DNA of 64,000 bases from Sphingomonas sp. Leaf242 (GTDB lineage Bacteria > Pseudomonadota > Alphaproteobacteria > Sphingomonadales > Sphingomonadaceae): the NCBI RefSeq assembly GCF_001422045.1, contig NZ_LMLW01000007.1, forward strand, positions 186,001 to 250,000, written 5' to 3'. Both the position numbers and the translations under genes were made by a program. Shown in pieces: positions 24,344 to 32,510 of this stretch; position 1 is the stretch's first letter; each line of letters starts with the position of its first letter. The notes under the pieces are model-generated. The model was not told the origin of the DNA, did no database searches, and worked only from the letters and a program-made list of their open reading frames with translations.

Positions 24344-25225
24344 TCAGGCGGCGGCCGCTGCCCAGCTACGTGCGCGTGAGGCGCGTACGAAGGCATCGGC
24401 AGCGATGCTGCGCTTACGTCCCGCCACCGCGCCCAGTACGACGTCGCGCCTGACCTCGACATCGGCAAATCTGAACGCGCACAAGCGCTCGTCGTCGCGA
24501 GGCCGCGGAATGAACGCGCTGCCGAGGCCCGAGATCACCAGCTGCTTCACCTGCGCCATATCGGTCGCGCTATGCCGCACGATCGGCACGAAGCCATGCG
24601 GGGCGGCGAGGGTCTTGAGCCGGGCGCACCCGTTGCCCTCATGGTCGATCCAGGACTCATCGCGCACCGACAGCAGCGACGGCATCGCGCCCCCGGCGAG
24701 CGGATGGCCGGCGCGCGTGACCATGTGATAGCTATGGTCGAACAGCGGCCAGACATCGAGGCGATCGGGCGCGTCGTCCGGCAGCTCGATCACGACCAGA
24801 TCCAGCGTACCGTTCATCGCCGCTTCGATCAGTTCGCCCGGCGACCCGCTAGACAGCGACAGCTCGAAACCGGGGAGACAGCCGGCAAGCTCCTCCAGGA
24901 TCCTGTCCAGCGTATCGGACTCGATCGCCGCATCGACGCCAAGCGCGAGCGGTACCACGCCCGCCCTCCCGATGCCCTTGGCGAAGGCCATCGTGGCCTG
25001 TGCCGCCTCGAACGTGCGGCTGAGATGCGGCAACATCTGACGTCCGAGACTGGTGAGGTGGGTGTGGCTGCGCTCGCGACGAAACAATTCTCCGCCGAAC
25101 TCGTCCTCGAGCTTCTGGATCGCGCGGGTCAGCGACGGCTGAGACACGTTGGACTCTTCGGCCGCTCGGGTGAAGTTGAGCAGCCGCGCCATTGCGAGGA
25201 AGTACCGTACCTGGTGCATCTCCAT
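24344..25225 (-). CDS. LysR-family transcriptional regulator
   Basis: A 293-residue LysR protein with the winged helix-turn-helix at residues 1-60 (MEMHQVRYFLAMARLLNFTR, AAEESNVSQPSLTRAIQKLE, DEFGGELFRRE) and an effector-binding domain (GVVPLALGVDAAIESDTLDR, LDLVVIELPDD). A short ATG-to-operon gap of 132 bp separates it from the DUF417/MBL operon upstream on the same strand, and a strong hairpin lies in that gap. It could control either that operon or an unlinked target; nothing in the sequence decides this. Confidence 0.92.
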   Translation of the reverse strand: MEMHQVRYFLAMARLLNFTRAAEESNVSQPSLTRAIQKLEDEFGGELFRRERSHTHLTSLGRQMLPHLSRTFEAAQATMAFAKGIGRAGVVPLALGVDAAIESDTLDRILEELAGCLPGFELSLSSGSPGELIEAAMNGTLDLVVIELPDDAPDRLDVWPLFDHSYHMVTRAGHPLAGGAMPSLLSVRDESWIDHEGNGCARLKTLAAPHGFVPIVRHSATDMAQVKQLVISGLGSAFIPRPRDDERLCAFRFADVEVRRDVVLGAVAGRKRSIAADAFVRASRARSWAAAAA

Positions 25226-25322
25226 AGGCTAGCGTACCATGCGCGCCGACCGGTGGCGACCCTGTCGCCAACCGAGCTGGCCTTCGCGGAAGAGGGCGCC
25301 ACCAAGCTGCGGATAGATCAGG

Positions 25323-25354
25323 CGGTGTTTGCGCGCGCGTTCGCGCAAACACCG
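25323..25354 (-). terminator. Perfect hairpin after the DUF417 gene
   Basis: Two 13-base arms (CGGTGTTTGCGCG and CGCGCAAACACCG) pair perfectly around six bases, 3 bp past the stop of the DUF417 gene on the minus strand. There is no T-run, so it may terminate with Rho or protect the transcript end. It separates the three-gene operon from the LysR gene. Confidence 0.65.
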
Positions 25355-25357
25355 ATG

Positions 25358-25846
25358 TTACGAGGGTAAGGGGGCGCCGTTGGTTCGGACCGAGGCAAGC
25401 AGCAGCACCAGGGATGCGGCCAGCAGGACGGCGTCCTTTAGCAGAAATTGTCCCGGTACGGCCGAAATGGCGGGAAAGCCGCCGGCAGCCGGCTCCGCGA
25501 CACCGGGCGTGGTAAAGAGGAAGGTCAGCGTGATCAGATAGGTCGCGGCCGCCATCAGCGCGCCGAGTGCCGAGAGGATCGGACGAAATGCGCCGAGGAT
25601 GAGAAAGACGGCGGTCGAGAGTTCGACGACGCCGACGACATAACTCTGCCCCTGCGTCCCGAACACGCCCAGCCAGTTCATGATCGGGCTGTGGCCGATG
25701 AACGGGGCGATACCCGAGGCTTCATACGCTGTGAACTTCATCGCGCCGAACCACAGGAACACGATGACGAGCGCCCATCTGAGCAACGCGAGCTCGCTTC
25801 GGTCGTGCTCGGGGACACGGAAGTCGTAACGGTCGACGATGCTCAT
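25358..25846 (-). CDS. DUF417 (YkgB-type) inner-membrane protein
   Basis: A 162-residue membrane protein with four hydrophobic segments. LLRWALVIVFLWFGAMKFTAYEASGIAPFIGHSPIMNWL (in parts) is the diagnostic opening of the DUF417/YkgB family, and GQSYVVGVVELSTAVFLILG, LMAAATYLITLTFLFTTPG and FLLKDAVLLAASLVLLL follow. The family is related to DoxX-like membrane proteins; function unknown, sometimes tied to resistance to reactive chlorine species (E. coli RclC is a member). It is last in an operon with a metallo-beta-lactamase-fold hydrolase and a 65-residue protein. Confidence 0.9.
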   Translation of the reverse strand: MSIVDRYDFRVPEHDRSELALLRWALVIVFLWFGAMKFTAYEASGIAPFIGHSPIMNWLGVFGTQGQSYVVGVVELSTAVFLILGAFRPILSALGALMAAATYLITLTFLFTTPGVAEPAAGGFPAISAVPGQFLLKDAVLLAASLVLLLASVRTNGAPLPS

Positions 25847-25916
25847 CTGAAATTCCTGACGGTTCGTCGTGGCACGCTCGAAGGAGATTGCAGGCGCGGT
25901 GCAGCGACCCCGCGCG

Positions 25917-26909
25917 CTATTGGGCCGTATCGGAGGGCGGCGCTGCCCGGTTGGCATAGTCGATCGGGAACCACCGATAGCCCGCGCCGTAGCGGGCGAT
26001 GTGGCCCACTCCCGGAAAGGCGAGGTGTGGCGCGGCAACAAGGGTCCGGCCGTCGGCGAACGCTGCGAACGCCCGTTGCCGCACCGCGCGCGCCTTGGGC
26101 TGGTTCTGGTCGAAGGTGACCGTCACGTCCGGCCGGGGAAACTGCACGGCGGCGGCGTGGATGGTGTCGCCGATGAAGACCAGCGTCGAGCCGCGGCTGC
26201 TCAGCGTGTAGAACGAAGCGCCCGGCGTGTGACCGGGGCGGAGCTCCGCGGTTAGGCCCGGGAAGATTTCGCCGGAACGGTCGAATGCGCGAACCTTGCC
26301 CGCATCGACATAGGGTTTCAGCATCGCCGTTCCCTGCTCGAAGTGGTGGATGTCATAGCCCGTCTTCGCCGCGTTGGCCGTGTCGAGGAAGAAGTCGAGG
26401 TCCGCCTTCCCGACGTGCACCGTGGCATTCTTGAACATGATCTTCCCGCCCCGCACGAGCCCGCCGCTATGGTCCGCGTGGATGTGCGAGAGCAGGATAT
26501 CGGTGATCTGGTCCGGACCGATCCCGGCCAGCGCAAGTGCCTCGGGAAGCCTGCCGCCGTTCCCCGGACCGAAGAGGTCGCCTGCACCCGTGTCCACGAG
26601 AATCCTGCGGTTCCCCAGTTCGACGAGGAACGCGTTGATCGACACTTCCATCGGATTGGCGATGAAGCTGCGGGCAAGCATCGCGTCCACCTCGGCGTCC
26701 GAGGTTCCTCGCAGCAGCTTGGGCAGGTCGATAGGGACACTGCCGTCGGAGAGCGCCGTGACCTGCACATCGCCGATCGAGAACCGATAGACCGCGGGCG
26801 TCTGCCTCACGCCCCCGGGTATCGTCGTCTGCGCCGTTACGGCGGCGGTCGCCGAGGCGACGCAGAGCAGCGCGCCTGACAGGACGTTCGCAAAGAAGGG
26901 CCGCGTCAT
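25917..26909 (-). CDS. Exported metallo-beta-lactamase-fold hydrolase
   Basis: A 330-residue MBL-fold protein with an N-terminal signal peptide (cleavage likely near VTAQTT). The zinc motif HxHxDH is SHIHADHSGG (H142, H144, D146, H147); later ligands are in RPGHTPGASFY, FIGDTIH and the final GVGHIARYGAG. The order and length resemble periplasmic lactonase- or arylsulfatase-like hydrolases; the substrate cannot be inferred. Its ATG overlaps the stop of the small upstream gene (ATGA at 26906-26909). DUF417 follows 70 bp downstream. Confidence 0.9.
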   Translation of the reverse strand: MTRPFFANVLSGALLCVASATAAVTAQTTIPGGVRQTPAVYRFSIGDVQVTALSDGSVPIDLPKLLRGTSDAEVDAMLARSFIANPMEVSINAFLVELGNRRILVDTGAGDLFGPGNGGRLPEALALAGIGPDQITDILLSHIHADHSGGLVRGGKIMFKNATVHVGKADLDFFLDTANAAKTGYDIHHFEQGTAMLKPYVDAGKVRAFDRSGEIFPGLTAELRPGHTPGASFYTLSSRGSTLVFIGDTIHAAAVQFPRPDVTVTFDQNQPKARAVRQRAFAAFADGRTLVAAPHLAFPGVGHIARYGAGYRWFPIDYANRAAPPSDTAQ

Positions 26910-27103
26910 CGTCCAAGTTTCCAGATCGGGCGCTGGTAGAGTGCCGCGGCATCCGGACGCGACGCGACCGTCGAAGCCTTGAACAGGGCGTGGTCCTTTT
27001 CGCTCCGCGCCAGCCCGGCGACGGTCACCTCGATCTGCGTGAAGATGATGCCGGCGGAGGGCAGGGTCTCGCCCGCCATCGTATCTGTGGGGTGCAGCGG
27101 CAT
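26906..27103 (-). CDS. Small protein coupled to the MBL hydrolase
   Basis: A 65-residue protein starting at ATG 27103 with GGAG eight bases upstream; its TGA overlaps the next ATG. The sequence (MPLHPTDTMAGETLPSAGII..., QIEVTVAGLARSEKDHALFK, DAAALYQRPIWKLGR) shows no signal peptide, membrane segment or known motif. The ribosome-binding site and stop/start overlap make it credible as first gene of the operon, but it could also be a fragment of a lost larger protein. Confidence 0.6.
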   Translation of the reverse strand: MPLHPTDTMAGETLPSAGIIFTQIEVTVAGLARSEKDHALFKASTVASRPDAAALYQRPIWKLGR

Positions 27104-27311
27104 GGCGTGGACTCCGTTGTTCTCTTTCTCGAAGCTACCGGTCCGTCGCCTCCAGGGGAAATACCGCTGACGTATAGTTTCGATAGCCGGAGCGTCGGGC
27201 GCTGCCGTCGTGGGCGTGGTGCGGCACGAGAGCGCGCTGGGCGAAGTCTTCCCGTGTTTCGTCGAGCTTCGATACAGTGGGGCAGGACCGAAACGAGAGC
27301 CCGCTTCCTCC

Positions 27312-29009
27312 TCAGGTCGGCTGAGAAACCAGCGAACCCTCGGTCAAGCCGGTGCCCGACAGCACCAGCGCCACCCCGATCGCGTGGCGGCGCGCGGGCG
27401 GCAGCGTGACTTCCAGCGCTTGTCCGGTCCGGCGGAATGCCAGTGGCGTCGTGTCCCCGGCCAGTGTGATCCGCGCAACCGAACCGCGCCCGATAATGCT
27501 GCCGGTGGCGAACAGCGTGAGGCGGGCGATGCCATCGGCCGGCCAGCCCATCACCAGCGCGTGAACGTCGTCGCCGCTCCGGACATAGCGCACGTCGCGC
27601 CCGGTATAGGGCGATTTGGGGCCGTTTTCGGCGAACATGCCCGAAGCCGGTTTGGTCGGTCCCTCCGCGTGGATGCGCCACGGTCGCGTGCCATAGATCG
27701 CGGCGCCGTTCAGGTGCATCCACCCTGCGATCTCGGTGAGGATCGCCTCCTCCTTTTCGTCGATCGTGCCATCGCCGCGCATCGGCACGCTGAGCAGCAG
27801 GTTGCCGTTCTTGGAGACGACATCGCACAGCGTGTGGATGATCGTGGCGGCGCTCTTGTACCCGTCGCGCTCGTACAGCGCTCGATCGTAATGCCAGTTG
27901 CCGAGGCAGGTATCGGTCTGCCACGGATACGTCTCGATATGGTCCTTGCCGCCCCGTTCGACGTCTTCGACCAACCCCATCCGGCGTTCGGCGGGCATCA
28001 TCTTGGCATTGATGACCGCCTCGAGCCGCCCGTCCGACCAGCCACGACTGGCGTTGTAGAAATGGGCGGCAATCTCCAGCCCGGTCTGGCCGAACGGCAG
28101 GCCGTAATCGTCGAAATAGATTAGGTCGGGCCGGTAGCGATCGAGCAAATCGCGGCATCGCAGCGCCCAGTTTCGCACGAACGCGGCCTGGGCGGCAGGC
28201 GCATCCTCCACCCAGAGCTCGTCGGTACGCGCGTGGATCGCCTCCGCCTCGGCGATGGTGCGGACGCCGTCGGGCAGCGGCATCGTCCGGCCGGTATAGA
28301 GCGCCTGCGGGTCCAGCCCCTGCCACCAGGTCCCGCGTCCGTCCGCGGTGGTCAGCCGGCTTGCGTCGTACCGCTGGCCGGCACGCGGGCCCTCGGGATC
28401 ATAGCCATAGGCGGTCTGCAGCCAGTGCCAGGCATGGGCGCCATGATTGGACACGCCGAACCGCAGCCCGCGTGCGCGTGCGGCCCGCTCCCACGTGCCG
28501 ATGATATCGCGCTTCGGGCCGACCCGGAGCGTGTTCCAGTCATGATGCGCCGAGGCGAAGGTGTCGACATTGTCGTGGTGCCCGGCGAGCGCGACGAAAT
28601 ACTTCGCACCGGCCGCCACGTACAGATCGAGCAACCGTTCGGGCTGCCACTTCTCGGCGTGCCATTTGCCGACGACCTCGAGATAGCCGACATCGCTGGG
28701 GTGGCCATATTTGGCGACGTGCGCCTTGTTCGCGCGCGAGCCTTGCAGGTACATGTTGCGCGCGTACCAGTCGCCTTCCTCGGGCACGCACTGCGCGCTC
28801 CAGTGCGCCCAGATCCCGAACTTCGCGTCGCGGTACCAATCGGGTGCGTGATACCCTTGCGTGAGCGAGTTCCAGTCCGCCGTGAACGGTGCCGCGGCGG
28901 CCGATGAGGCGACACGCGAACCGGCAGCCAGCGCTGGCCCGGCGATACCCCCGCCTGCCATCATGCCACCTGCCATCATGCCAAGTGCATCGCGACGATT
29001 GACGGTCAT
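27312..29009 (-). CDS. GH29 alpha-L-fucosidase, Tat-type signal
   Basis: A 565-residue fucosidase. The N-terminus (NRRDALGMMAGG...) has a twin-arginine-like signal, implying folded export to the periplasm. The catalytic barrel shows WYRDAKFGIWAHWSAQCVPE, LAGHHDNVDTF, and DLIYFDDYG, whose Asp pair contains the GH29 nucleophile; a C-terminal beta domain follows. It removes alpha-L-fucose from glycan chains. Length suits GH29. GGAG precedes ATG 29009. It ends the operon GH89, acetyltransferase, GH29, 34 bp after the acetyltransferase gene, so fucose probably caps the same imported glycan. Confidence 0.92.
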   Translation of the reverse strand: MTVNRRDALGMMAGGMMAGGGIAGPALAAGSRVASSAAAAPFTADWNSLTQGYHAPDWYRDAKFGIWAHWSAQCVPEEGDWYARNMYLQGSRANKAHVAKYGHPSDVGYLEVVGKWHAEKWQPERLLDLYVAAGAKYFVALAGHHDNVDTFASAHHDWNTLRVGPKRDIIGTWERAARARGLRFGVSNHGAHAWHWLQTAYGYDPEGPRAGQRYDASRLTTADGRGTWWQGLDPQALYTGRTMPLPDGVRTIAEAEAIHARTDELWVEDAPAAQAAFVRNWALRCRDLLDRYRPDLIYFDDYGLPFGQTGLEIAAHFYNASRGWSDGRLEAVINAKMMPAERRMGLVEDVERGGKDHIETYPWQTDTCLGNWHYDRALYERDGYKSAATIIHTLCDVVSKNGNLLLSVPMRGDGTIDEKEEAILTEIAGWMHLNGAAIYGTRPWRIHAEGPTKPASGMFAENGPKSPYTGRDVRYVRSGDDVHALVMGWPADGIARLTLFATGSIIGRGSVARITLAGDTTPLAFRRTGQALEVTLPPARRHAIGVALVLSGTGLTEGSLVSQPT

Positions 29010-29043
29010 GCGGGAAACTCCAGTGGATGCGGTTGGCAGGCGG

Positions 29044-30204
29044 TCACGCCTTGAGGATCCAGCCCTTGCGGTCCATCCACCAGCCGACCGCCCAGCACAG
29101 CATCGTGTAGGCGACCGCGCAGAGCAGCGACCCGAATGCGCCGGGCGCGATGCGCTGGAAGATCGCGATACCGACCCATTCGTATAGTCCCCCGTATGCC
29201 CCGTCGTCCGGGCCGAGCGGGATCAGGTTGATCGCGGTGACGAACAGTTCGGAGAACAGGTAGACGGCTAGCGGATTGCGGCCGAGGATCGTGAAGAACC
29301 GCGTGCCCCGCTTGACGCCCGCAAGCTCGATCAGCGCGATGATCCCCGCCAGCGCGATGCAGTCGATGCCGATCGTCAGCAGCACGTAGGAGCTGGTCCA
29401 GAGCTTCTTGGCGAGCGGAAACCACGGCGACCAGGCCAGCCCGGCAATCACGAACGCGACGCCGAACAGCGCCATCGCGCGCACCGTCCGCGTCAGATAG
29501 GGGCCGCGCTGTACCGCGAGCCCGGCGAGATAGCCCGCCAGCACGTTGACGATCGCGGGCAGCGTACCGAGCAGTCCTTCGGGATCGAACCCGCCGTCCT
29601 TCTTGTAGAGATGCCCGGGGCCCAGCAGCCACAGGTCGAGCTGCGTGCCGACCGTGCCGAACTTGTCGTATGCCATGCCCGGCGCGGAAAGGAACACGAG
29701 GATCGCCCAATAGCCGAACAGCAGCACCACGCCGGCGATCACGATCGCCCGCACGTCGAGCCAGCGCACCAGCAGCCCGGCGGCGACGTAGCACAAGGCG
29801 AGGCGTTGCAGCACGCCGGGTACGCGCGTCACCGCAAACGGGATCGCTGCCCAGCCGTCGTCGGTGCGCGTCACGAACGGGAACCAGTACATCAGGAACC
29901 CGAGCACGAAGATGATCGCACCACGCTTGCACAGTCGCATGAGATACGGCGCGGTATCGATCCGTTTGCGCGTGGCGAAGCTCATCGCGTTGCCCATCGC
30001 GAACAGGAAGCTCGGGAAGATCGCGTCGGCGAGCGTAAAGCCGAACCATTTGGCGTGGACCAGCGTGGCGTAGGCAGGCGCGCCCGGCCCGGCGGTGTTG
30101 ACCAGGATCATCAGGAAGATGGTCAGTCCGCGGAATACGTCGAGCGCGGTGAAGCGCCGCGGGTTGGCGATTGCGAGAGTGTCGGGGGCGAGGGTGTCGG
30201 TCAT
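29044..30204 (-). CDS. HGSNAT/NagX-type membrane acetyltransferase (DUF5009)
   Basis: A 386-residue inner-membrane protein with about ten hydrophobic segments. Residues 19-31 (TALDVFRGLTIFL) and 50-64 (HAKWFGFTLADAIFP) match the heparan-alpha-glucosaminide N-acetyltransferase family; H50 corresponds to a histidine conserved in that family and thought to carry the acetyl group. Human HGSNAT uses cytosolic acetyl-CoA to N-acetylate terminal alpha-glucosamine on the other side of the membrane. Bacterial NagX proteins are usually only predicted. The ATG overlaps the stop of the GH89 gene (ATGA at 30201-30204), so the two are co-translated. Transport rather than acetylation of GlcNAc is the alternative view. 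Confidence 0.9.
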   Translation of the reverse strand: MTDTLAPDTLAIANPRRFTALDVFRGLTIFLMILVNTAGPGAPAYATLVHAKWFGFTLADAIFPSFLFAMGNAMSFATRKRIDTAPYLMRLCKRGAIIFVLGFLMYWFPFVTRTDDGWAAIPFAVTRVPGVLQRLALCYVAAGLLVRWLDVRAIVIAGVVLLFGYWAILVFLSAPGMAYDKFGTVGTQLDLWLLGPGHLYKKDGGFDPEGLLGTLPAIVNVLAGYLAGLAVQRGPYLTRTVRAMALFGVAFVIAGLAWSPWFPLAKKLWTSSYVLLTIGIDCIALAGIIALIELAGVKRGTRFFTILGRNPLAVYLFSELFVTAINLIPLGPDDGAYGGLYEWVGIAIFQRIAPGAFGSLLCAVAYTMLCWAVGWWMDRKGWILKA

Positions 30205-32477
30205 GGCTGTCCTGCGTCGGCGAGCAGGCGGCGTACGCCCGCGATCGGATCGGTCGGGCGGTGGCGCGGCCACGTACGGCGGTCCTTCAGCCACGCCTGT
30301 TCCCACGCGGTGATCTTCGTGGCGACGGCGGCCGTGTCGAGCGGCTGGTGCGCGAGCGCGGCGGTGCGTTGCGCGGCGAGGAACATCTGCCAGCGGGGCA
30401 GGTAATAGCCCGCGTACAGGCCCTGCCACGCGCGCGAGGCGTAGTCGGAAAGGTGACCGGCGCCACCCCAGACGGTGACGACCGCCTTGGCCTGCTCCTC
30501 GAACGCGTCCTTCTCCACCGGCGTATCGCCGTACGCGCGCGCATCCGCGATCCAGCTGCCGAGCGTCTCCTGCTGGTTGCCGATCAGCGCGTCGATCTCG
30601 TGCGCGAGGTTCGCGGCGGTAGCGGCATTGCGGTCTCCGGTCGGGACATCGCCTGAAGCGTAGGCGGCGACCGCAGCGCGCAGCTTCGCGTCGAGCCGCA
30701 GGGTTGCGTAGTGCCGGGTGAAGTCGACGAGATCGTAGGTCAGCAGCGGCGCGGGCTGGGCCGGTGCCGCCGCCAGCATTGCGGTGATGCCGTCGCGTAG
30801 CGCAACTTCGTCGCCGGGCGCTGCAGGGTAGTCGGCGGCGATCAGGGCAGGGCGCTTGAACAGCAGATGCGCGCCCGCCATCTCGCGCCACCAGCGCGGC
30901 GTCCAATAGCGGGTGGCGTAGACTCCGGACATCACCTTGCCCCAGCCGGCGAGGAGCGCAGGCGGCGCTGCACCGTAGCGTGCACGCGCGTAGTCGGCGA
31001 TCCAGTCGGTTACCGGGCGTTTCGCGTTCTCTCCCCAGGCAAGGTCGTAGGCGTAGGAATAGACGACCGAATTGTTGTGCAACCCTTCCGGGAACATGCC
31101 GAACCCAGTGAGGTTGCCGCGCGTCGGGCTGGCGGACAGCGCCGCGAGATCGCTGCGGTAGAAGTTCAGATCGCCATAGACCGGGTTGCTGCCGCCGTAA
31201 TTGTGGACATAGCCGTAGACCCAGCTCTTGCCGTCGAACGCGCCGCTGGTCTTCCAGATGCCGGGGTATCGATCGTTGCCGATATCGAGCACCAGCATCC
31301 GCTGGTTCGGCACGCGGCTGAGAAACGCGCGGATCGCGTCTGGCGTCCAGAACGCCTTGTCCGCGCCGAACAGCCAGCCTTGCATTACCCAGGTCGCGTT
31401 CGGCGCGGCGGCGGTGACGGACTGGAACAGCTTCTCGCCATACGCGGCCAACCGCGCGTCGCGTACTGCCACGGGTAGCGCGGCGGCACGCGTCGCAGCG
31501 GTGTTGGCGATGCTGTCGCCGTAGTGGGCGGCGCTCGCATCGCTGCCGTCTTCCGCGATCGGCGGCACCATTTCGTTGAAGGCGTCGGCGAGGTAATAAT
31601 CGCCGGGGCCGTAGGTCTGCGTGTAAAGCTGCGTGAAGCGCCGCGCGAGGACCGCGAACAGCGGATCGGACGGGTCGAGCCAATAGGTGCCGGGGAACCC
31701 CTCCCACGCGCGCATCCGGTAGATCCGCGCCTTGGGATGCCGGTCGGCGAACGCCTTGGGGACATAGCCCGAGAACGCCGGCAGGATCGGCTTCATGCCC
31801 AGCGCGCGCATCCGGCCGAGAATGCGGAGTTGCAACTGATGCTTCTTCTCGATCCACCCGTCCGACAACGGCGCGCGATAGCCGGCGATGTTGCCCATCC
31901 GCTGCCATGGCAGGAACGGTGCGGCGGACAGGCCGCTGGCGATGGTGGCATCGTCGAGGCCCTGGTCGCGCCACAACGCGCGCCAGACAAATTCCTGCCC
32001 CTCCATCGCGAGCGGTGTGTCGATTCCGCGCGCCGCCATCCAGTCGATCTCGTCCGACCAGCGATCCCAGGCCCACCACGGCGTGGTGTAGCCGAACGTG
32101 CAGGTGTTGAGGTAGGTGCGCAGCGCGAAGGCGGAGGCGACCGGCCCGGTGTCGCCGGTGGGAAGGCCGGTAAGCGGCGCGATGCGGCGTCCCTCCCAAC
32201 TGAGCGACACGCGGCCCTGCTGCTGGAGATACTGCGTCGCGCCGTGGACCAGCGCGATGGCGGAGGATCCCTCCACCGCCATGTGACCGTTGCGGACACG
32301 GACCCGGTAATAGGGCTTGGCGGCCGGCCGGATCGTCAGCGCGATGCCGGGGGCGGCAATACCGATCCGCTTGAGCGCGGCGCGCGCCTGATCGGCAGCG
32401 CGCGGTTGCGCATGGACGGCGCCGGCCGCCGTCAGCAGCAAGAGACCTGGAAGTGCGAGGATGGCTGGTCTCTTCAC
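30201..32477 (-). CDS. GH89 alpha-N-acetylglucosaminidase (NAGLU-like)
   Basis: A 758-residue exported GH89 enzyme. A signal peptide ends near VHAQPRA, followed by the small N-terminal alpha/beta domain. The barrel has NTCTFGYTTPWWAWDRWSDEIDWMA (in parts) and MGNIAGYRAPL. The acid/base is the Glu of ADAFNEM and the nucleophile is the Glu of MFPEGLHNN, as in human NAGLU. It releases alpha-linked GlcNAc from glycan ends, as in heparan or mucin-type chains. The start is GTG at 32477 with a weak ribosome-binding site. It follows a TBDR gene by 33 bp and is coupled to the acetyltransferase gene. Confidence 0.93.
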   Translation of the reverse strand: MKRPAILALPGLLLLTAAGAVHAQPRAADQARAALKRIGIAAPGIALTIRPAAKPYYRVRVRNGHMAVEGSSAIALVHGATQYLQQQGRVSLSWEGRRIAPLTGLPTGDTGPVASAFALRTYLNTCTFGYTTPWWAWDRWSDEIDWMAARGIDTPLAMEGQEFVWRALWRDQGLDDATIASGLSAAPFLPWQRMGNIAGYRAPLSDGWIEKKHQLQLRILGRMRALGMKPILPAFSGYVPKAFADRHPKARIYRMRAWEGFPGTYWLDPSDPLFAVLARRFTQLYTQTYGPGDYYLADAFNEMVPPIAEDGSDASAAHYGDSIANTAATRAAALPVAVRDARLAAYGEKLFQSVTAAAPNATWVMQGWLFGADKAFWTPDAIRAFLSRVPNQRMLVLDIGNDRYPGIWKTSGAFDGKSWVYGYVHNYGGSNPVYGDLNFYRSDLAALSASPTRGNLTGFGMFPEGLHNNSVVYSYAYDLAWGENAKRPVTDWIADYARARYGAAPPALLAGWGKVMSGVYATRYWTPRWWREMAGAHLLFKRPALIAADYPAAPGDEVALRDGITAMLAAAPAQPAPLLTYDLVDFTRHYATLRLDAKLRAAVAAYASGDVPTGDRNAATAANLAHEIDALIGNQQETLGSWIADARAYGDTPVEKDAFEEQAKAVVTVWGGAGHLSDYASRAWQGLYAGYYLPRWQMFLAAQRTAALAHQPLDTAAVATKITAWEQAWLKDRRTWPRHRPTDPIAGVRRLLADAGQP

Positions 32478-32510
32478 GGCTGGCGACGACTCGTTTTGTT
32501 CGGGTTTAGA

